From Coccinella septempunctata (taxonomy: Eukaryota > Arthropoda > Insecta > Coleoptera > Coccinellidae), in the NCBI RefSeq assembly GCF_907165205.1, contig NC_058193.1, positions 17,807,521 through 17,871,520 of the forward strand: 64,000 nt of DNA, read 5' to 3'. The notes under the pieces were generated by a model that had not been told where the DNA came from, did no database searches, and worked only from the letters and a program-made list of their open reading frames with translations. How positions within the stretch are numbered: the stretch's first letter is position 1; each line of letters begins with the position of its first letter. Both the position numbers and the translations under genes were made by a program. Shown here one piece after another: positions 57,746-64,000 of this stretch.

Positions 57746-58322
57746 TAACGGGTGGCCCACCCCAGTCGCGGCGCTCATTTTGGGGGAGTAAATAAAGATA
57801 TTTTGAAAATCTTTTCTTGTGGTGTGTGTAGGGTGTTCAGAAGCACCATTCAAAATTATTGTCATATATATAGAGTGTTCGAAAAAAAACATATAGACCA
57901 AAGTTACACTTTTTTAAATGTAACACCCTGTATTTGAACTCAAAAATGGAATGGCATGCTCAAATTATATTATACCTTAGAAGAACCCTTTACGAGATAA
58001 TGGCGAAAAATTTAAAATATAAATTTTTTTTGAATAGCAATCAAAGAAGAAACTAGTTACGCCAGCGATACAGTCAGTATTTTTTCGAGTTGACTCCTAT
58101 ACATAAAAAAATTTCAACTCTGGAATACATATACAGAGTGATCATAATTTAATTCTTAAACATCATATACTTACAAATAATCGTCAAAAACTGCTGTATA
58201 TATGACAATAATTTCAAATTGTGCTTTTGAACACCTAGAAACACCACAAGAAAAGATTTTCAAAATATCCTTATTTACTCCCTCAAAATGAGAGCCGCGT
58301 CTGGGGTGGGCCACCCGGTATA
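57746..58322. mobile_element. MITE with GGGTGGCCCACCCCAG ends
   Basis: The left arm (ACGGGTGGCCCACCCCAG, CTCATTTTGGGGGAGTAAAT, GATATTTTGAAAATCTTTTC) and the right arm (GAAAAGATTTTCAAAATATC, ATTTACTCCCTCAAAATGAG, CTGGGGTGGGCCACCCGGT) pair over about 125 bp. A smaller TAGAGTGTTCG...ACACCCTGTA unit (57869-57933) is nested in the middle. Confidence 0.88.
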
Positions 58323-59629
58323 TTTTCTGCACAGGTTGAAGCTTTTGTAATGTTCGAAAAAGTTCTCATGAAATCCTACTATGGAATGGATAAATGCTTC
58401 GAAATGGTGCCAATGTCACATTTATACTTTATGTAAATAAGTATAGATATGTCTCCATAATGTTGAAACCTCCGTATAAATAATAAAATATAAAATTGTT
58501 TGTTGGCTACTATATGGAAAAAGAAAAGCGAAATCAAACTAAAAAATCAATAAAATTTAGGTTATACCAAATGCTAAAATACAATAAATTAACTTCTGCG
58601 TGTGGAATGTTGAGGACCTGTATCTTTTCGACAGAAAGAAATGTAGAAAAATGGCAAATAAAGAGTTCTATCTGATGGGAACAACCTACTGATGTAAAAG
58701 TCCATAACTCACCCCGTATGAGTACCGACCATTTCTATACATTTGAATTTGTCTATAGAAGAAATCTGATTCAATGAAAACAAGTGGAGCATTCAGCTAC
58801 TTGACCACTTATTTTTGCAAGTTCGTGGAATTCTTCTAACTTGCATCCCAACGAAACACAATGGGTCCTATTCATCGAATTTCAACGTCACCTGAAGTTT
58901 TTACCTGGATTGATGGTATGTGGGCGAACAAAGAACTCTCAGAGGGCCTACGAAAATAAGTCTGCCTCATTTATTGACATATGGTCGACTTCGGTCTACT
59001 CGAACAGGTAATTCTTTCGAAACTACTACCCTGGTCGAATTACAAGAGGGGGTGTTAGGTGAAGCGGCCTTTTTTGATTCGAATTGAAGCGGCGTGTATT
59101 TTCGTCTCCTAGCGAAGCAGATGGTATGTTAAGTAAATGCTACAGAGTAGATGTAGATGGATAAATGTATCCATTGTACGTAGTACTTAATTAAGGAACA
59201 AATTGAATTCTTTTATATTATTTTCAGCTTAATACAGGGACTGATATTATTCGTATTAATTTCTTTTATGTTATCAACTGACCACCCCAAGAAATATCTT
59301 AAACTTTCGTAAGCCCCCAGAAACCTTTATATTTTGGCACGTGGATTGTTATAACTTTCAGTTATTGGACTATAGTAAGGTCTAAGGTCTAATTGAGATC
59401 AATCACCAACAATCTGACTATTTACTCTCATTAAGGGGAGTAGTATACATATGATTCGGGATCAAGACGATAGACATTGGTTGCTTTACGAGTGCTAGCC
59501 CAAATACGGAAATGAGCCAAATCTTTGAGCAATAGCCTGAAATACGTACGGATACAGTTCAAAAATAAAAATCACCACGGGAGAATAGGAATATGGAAAA
59601 AATTTTCAGTTATTCCTGAATTTCAGCGT
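58323..59629. other. Unassigned sequence
   Basis: No gene or paired repeat was recognised. Confidence 0.45.
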
Positions 59630-59945
59630 AATCTCTGTAGAGGTATATCACTATGAAAAGTTTTGCAATATATGAAGAATTGAATCGCTGATTACACCCC
59701 TCCACTATTTTTATCGAAATATGTTGAAAAATCGTCGAAAAATGATTGTGAAAACAAGTTTTATGGACACTAGAGTTCAACTTTTTGTTCTCCTAAAAAA
59801 CTAACTAATCTGGAAAAAAAACAGACGGGGTGACATCAAGACTCTAACTTCAATTTAAAAGAAAATCAAGGCTTTACGTACAAAATTGAGAGCGTAAATT
59901 AGGAACTAGTGAATGCGATTCTTGAGGTATTATTTACCCCTTAAA
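59630..59945 (-). repeat. Dispersed repeat, copy B (inverted partner at 2945-3250)
   Basis: In reverse it reproduces the block order of copy A, including GGGGTGACATC, TTTTATCGAAATATGTTGAA and the TGAGGTATTATTTACCCCTT end. Copy B has less homopolymer expansion. Confidence 0.7.
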
Positions 59946-60870
59946 TATGAAGGTGAATGTGGACACTTAGCCATATGAGTTGAAAAATATAAATACTCTG
60001 CATTTCAGTGAGGCGAGCTTATGTTTCTACACTTCTAAATAAGCAAATAGTCTTGGTCATCGGAAATTCACAACAAATTTCATTGACAAATTCTATGGTT
60101 CTATGACAGGAGAAACCATTATTTTAATGCTCGGTTTAGGTAATGTTACAGTGGGTCAATTTTCAGGGCTAATAAATTTTTTCATGAATTTGAAACTAAC
60201 CTTTCATTTAGTTGGAGTCATACGAGAAGTGTTATGATACTTATGGACATGTTCTATAAAAATAATATGAATATGTTAACGGCGTGCAGACAATTGTCTG
60301 CACGTCTGCATATTCATATTTAATTTTCAGACATTAACTCCACTTCTCAATATAAAAATAATGTCAAAACAAACATATGAATCTTAAGTAATTCTTCGTC
60401 AGGGAATCAAACGCGTTATTGACAGATTAATACAGATTTTTTTCTATCTGAAATTCACTTTTGAAGATCGAAATATCCGAAAAGCACCATGCAATGAATA
60501 TATTTAAAATTCATATTCAACTTGAAAATTTGAAGATTTTCTTGTTATAACATTCTATAACTGTCAAATGAATCTCACAGAGGAGGCTTAGATGTGTAAG
60601 GACTGGTGAAATTGGGCACTGAAACTTGAAAATTTTTCTACATTATACCTTACTCAAATTATCTTATTTTCAAGTGAGTATACATGCTTGAAAAAATGAT
60701 GAAAATTCACAAAGTTATATCTAGCAAGTTTTTTGAATACATTTTTGGGGAAAAATAACATCGGATTCGTTTTCAGCTACCGGGAAAATGTCATTAGGAA
60801 ACACTCGACTTAGCTCTGAAGCACATCTGTGTAATCTTACAGAGTTGAAGACTCTAAGGTTGCTCGCCTA
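59946..60870. other. Unassigned sequence with one perfect 20-bp palindrome
   Basis: The palindrome is at 60284-60303 and is listed separately. Otherwise nothing was recognised. Confidence 0.45.
60284..60303. repeat. Perfect 20-bp palindrome
   Basis: GTGCAGACAATTGTCTGCAC is fully self-complementary. TGAATATG upstream and CATATTCA downstream add another 8 paired bases, offset by short unpaired stretches. It could be a dimeric protein-binding site or a hairpin. Confidence 0.8.
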
Positions 60871-61196
60871 TATACAGGGTGTATTTGAAGGTGAGGCTTT
60901 TTTTCAACAGAAGGTAGAACTGGTCAAAATGAAGCGTTTCATTAAAAATCACCTATACAAAACTATCAAAATGATAAAGTTGAAAAAAAAAATTGAAAAT
61001 GATTACTGAAAGAGATCCTACTAAAACGACCCTAGACCGTTTGTTAGCTGAATTATCGCAAAGCAGTGGGAAAAAGCTTATCCCCTGATGATTCGACCAT
61101 ATGGTTTCGTTTAGGATATTGGATAGACAATTTTTGGTTAAACGACCTGAATTGATGAGTTCTAGTTTCTGTCACCTTTGAAAACATCCCTGTATA
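60871..61196 (+). mobile_element. MITE, short member of the family at 22405-23295
   Basis: The ends TATACAGGGTGTATTTGAAG and GAAAACATCCCTGTATA are inverted. The body matches the two outer parts of the longer copy and lacks its middle. The 73-codon frame at 60788-61009 is not conserved between copies. Confidence 0.75.
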
Positions 61197-62755
61197 AAGT
61201 TATTCACAAGAACGAGACAGCATCGGATGTCCTATCTTTGGTTTGAGCCTAATGCAACATGTCTTGATATTTATGTACAATTAAGAGAAATACATAATAT
61301 TAATAATTTAATCGATTTTACGTTCTCACTATTGGTATTGAGTGAACATGAAAGAAAAATAACTCGATATTTTTCACGTATCTGGGTGAAAAGCACAAAA
61401 ATACATATGTATATGATAAAGATAGTCCATATTTTTGATTTTCATGATAATGAATAACGGACTAAAAGATTTTAGAATATTGGCGTTAGATGAACATAAG
61501 AATATGGCCGTTTTTTTTGCGATATGCATTAGTTTAGATTCTATTTTGTTCTGATATCACGAATAATAGGTAGAAAAACTTAGATCTAACATCCAGTCAG
61601 TGTTTATACATCGACTACATACAAGGATTAAATAAGGAAAATATCAAAGTGTATAATTCAGCAGTCTTGCAGCTTTCAACGCAGATACGCTCAGGTCGTT
61701 ATAGGTAGAATATAACGGACGACCGGTTTCAAGAAGGTAAAAAGTGGCTTCTCGCCGTTGCCACGTCTACGGGCACGAGAAGGTCAATGCTGCACCTGCT
61801 GCTGTTATTTGGACAGCCGCAGCCAACGTTCCATCGAGGAACGAGTCTTCATGCAAATGAGTCCAATTTTATATCTTGAGGCTAGCCGCAGATCGGTATA
61901 ACGATGACAGTGTTCTCCCAAAATAAGTAATCATCTTATTGGGACCTAAATGGCAACCTCGCGAGTTTGCGATCAACGGTTGCAGGGTCACGTTTGCCTT
62001 TAATAAGAAGTTCGGGTCAACAACACGTGTGCACACACATGAGTATGTTGGCATGCTGACTATACGATATCACATGTTAACAACTATTTCATTTTCTTTT
62101 AATTTCAAGAAATTGGCCAGTATGAAACCACTCCGAATTGGATTTCTGGATTTCGTAAGATAATATCTAAAATCTGAGTTATCTTCTATGGTCCAATTGG
62201 TTGGTTTTGAAACGCATGTTACATATTCGAAAATTGGCAGCACTGCATTGCTCGACGCATTGGGGACATCCGCGATCAGAATTGGATAGTTCATATCTTG
62301 AATGCAAAAATATTGAAGAATTATTTTTCTAAACTTGGTGCTGTGTGAATTGAGATCAATATTTACTCAGAATGGGACATTCTCAACGCTGATTGGCCAC
62401 AGAGCAGCTGCAATTTGATGTCGTTGAACTATTTTTTACGGGAAAGTGTTAAGGACCTTTGGTAGTACATCGATCCGTAAACAATTTACCTACTCTCTTA
62501 AGGAAAGGTCTCAACGAACGATGTATACTGCTAAATTGGGTTGGCAGGAATGAACATACTGAGAAATTGTTTCTATTGATGAGATTGTCTTATAGAAGAA
62601 ATAATGGAAAAATGTCAGGAATATACACTCTTTAGCCCTTCGAAAATTCCATTTCCCATGGAACAAAATTCAATAGCTAAGACTCAAAAACATTGTGCTA
62701 ATATTTATCTATTGTCTGTTTCTGCTGGAATAACTATAAGGTATTCTTTTATCTT
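61197..62755. other. Unassigned sequence with a GC-richer stretch near 61680-62040
   Basis: The stretch (CTTCTCGCCGTTGCCACGTC and following) stands out from the AT background, but it holds no frame that I recognise. The frames at 61869-62054 and 61939-62163 are on opposite strands and neither is convincing. Confidence 0.4.
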
Positions 62756-63119
62756 CTATATTTCTGTATGTTTCTCTCGAAGATATCGATTGAAATTCAA
62801 TCTGAGAGGACACTGTATCTTCTTAAATTCTTTAAGGTTTTCACTCCCAGTCTCTGAAACAAAATCAATTGAAAAATTGAAATAACCGATTGGCTCCTGC
62901 GTAAATTCTTCCACTAATTTGTCAGGAGCAAATCGGATGGAAAAAATTGTTGCCTGACAATGAAAGGAAAAATGGAACTTGGTAAAACTTCGTAACATTT
63001 CGGAGTCTATATCACATTCCTTCATCAGACGAATTCTTTCCTCAGTAAATCCATCCAAATACATACGATCTATTCCTACTGAACAATTGGCCCAATTTCC
63101 ATTTTGATCCGACAAAATA
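62756..63119 (-). other. Downstream part of the Penelope-like element, possibly its tail
   Basis: The 119-codon frame at 62756-63115 lies directly downstream of the Penelope-like endonuclease remnant on the same strand. Its text (GFTEERIRLMKECDIDSEML) is not a domain that I can name. It may be 3' sequence of the retroelement. Confidence 0.35.
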
Positions 63120-64000
63120 CACGTGGATTTTTCGTTTATAAGTATCCTGTTCTGTCATTGAAATTTTAGTGTTATTCCAATCCATAATGTGGTCTCCTGT
63201 ATTTGAACACACATGATCTGCAATCTGTGATCTATTAATTTTTCTATTTTTTGCGCTTTCTTATTTCTAAAAGTCTAGACGTTTCACCTGTTTGAGTTTT
63301 ACCACAAATACAGGGAATGTTGTGAACACAATTTTTAGAGTTTTGTTTTCCATTCAATGGTTTAGTTTTTTTTAGTAAACATCTTAAATTATTTTGTGTT
63401 TCGAAAACAGTTCTCATGTTGGATTTGAAACCAATTCTTCTCATTTTTTTCTCACAGAACATCAACATAAGAAACGAAGTACAATAAGTTTGGTTATTCT
63501 TGACAGTTTCTTGGTTTTTCCTGATCATCACTTTGATTCTGGTTAGAATTTTTTTTTTAAATTTCATATTGTTTTCTCTATAAAATCGTGTATTGATTAT
63601 TCCTAAGAAATCTGTTAAGGAAGTCAATTTCATTATTTCTAATATGGGGTAGAGACGAAATCAAATGAACTCTATTATAAAGTGTTTCAATAATACATGC
63701 CCCTTTTGACACTTACATGGTGCTTGAAATAAAAATTTAAAAATCTGTGTGTATTTATTCGGAATACGCTTGTTTCGAAAGAATTTGAAATTTTTTTATT
63801 GAAACATCCAAGATTGAAAATTGTCTATAGGTACTGTTCTAATTCCATTGTTCTTTGTTATTCATATGATTTATGATCAAAAAAAATTTTCTAGTTCATC
63901 TCTGCCATGTTGCCAAATTACAAAAATGCCATCTACAAATCGCCACCAAGTCTCTGGTTTCAGTAGATATGTGTCCATTATAGTTTCGTTCAAAATATTC
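63120..64000 (-). pseudogene. Penelope-like retroelement: end of RT plus GIY-YIG endonuclease, broken, cut by the window edge
   Basis: Reading the minus strand from the right edge, KPETWWRFVDGIFVIWQHGR corresponds to the RT catalytic box, with FVDG where Penelope-type enzymes have YVDD. The second Asp is therefore lost. After stops between 63650 and 63900, an open frame (63633-63244) contains KKMRRIGFKSNMRTVFETQN, LLKKTKP, CVHNIPCICGKTQTGETSR (the GIY-YIG core, with CVH and QTG in place of the usual tyrosine motifs) and LEIRKRKK. A following segment near 63200 reads RSQIADHVCSNTGDHIMDW, which also fits the family. The element once primed reverse transcription at a nicked target. This copy is inactive. 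Confidence 0.7.

Noticed and set aside
61680..61900. Possible tRNA or structured RNA in a GC-richer stretch
   Set aside because: No T-loop, anticodon stem or box A/B arrangement could be fitted.

Overview
The window looks like a gene-poor, AT-rich stretch of an insect nuclear genome, possibly a beetle, although nothing in it fixes the order. The grounds are the mobile elements. They include a Mag-clade Ty3/Gypsy LTR retrotransposon, a Crypton-type tyrosine recombinase, Penelope-like, mariner, Tc1, hAT and pogo-type remnants, and many short elements ending in TACAGGG/CCCTGTA. I could not recognise one host protein-coding gene, tRNA or rRNA with confidence. Nearly every long open frame is transposon-derived or a shadow.

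Layout. 1-5.2 kb is mostly unassigned. 5564-10361 is a complete LTR retrotransposon with 217-bp LTRs differing at one base, a 5-bp target duplication, a primer-binding site and a polypurine tract. Gag-protease-RT-RNase H lies in one frame, and integrase lies in the +1 frame across a run of seven A. 11.4-12.2 kb is a foldback element. 17.4-18.6 kb and 42.2-43.4 kb are inverted copies of a 1.2-kb TIR element carrying a small two-exon remnant that resembles a helix-turn-helix; the second copy sits inside another TIR element. 22.4-27.3 kb holds a TIR element, a pogo-like zinc-finger remnant, a mariner-like transposase remnant and two hAT-like hairpin elements. 28.06-29.2 kb is a broken mariner and 29.3-31.27 kb a hAT element with a perfect 8-bp target duplication. 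31.5-33.9 kb is a foldback element with nested insertions. 35.4-36.1 kb holds two overlapping tandem duplications. 37.3-41.1 kb is a long-TIR element enclosing a 1.77-kb palindrome. 44-47.1 kb holds two foldback elements and an internally deleted mariner. 48.64-49.28 kb encodes an uninterrupted tyrosine recombinase catalytic domain. 51.39-53.68 kb is a Tc1 element with a foreign zinc-binding fragment inside. 54.4 kb is a (TA)n tract. 56-61 kb holds several MITEs. 62.7-64 kb holds a Penelope-like element that runs off the right edge.

How the parts relate. The retrotransposon is the only element here that looks recently active. The transposase remnants (mariner, Tc1, hAT, pogo-like, DUF4817-type) are all broken by stops or frameshifts. 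Several non-autonomous elements carry ends that match them in type and may have been mobilised by intact relatives elsewhere. Inverted repeats are unusually dense, so read-through transcripts would fold into many long hairpins, which is relevant to small-RNA production. The most promising leads are the integrase frame change, the repeated hairpins at the 3' end of the integrase frame, the Crypton recombinase, the helix-turn-helix-bearing TIR family and the concentric palindromes at 37-41 kb.
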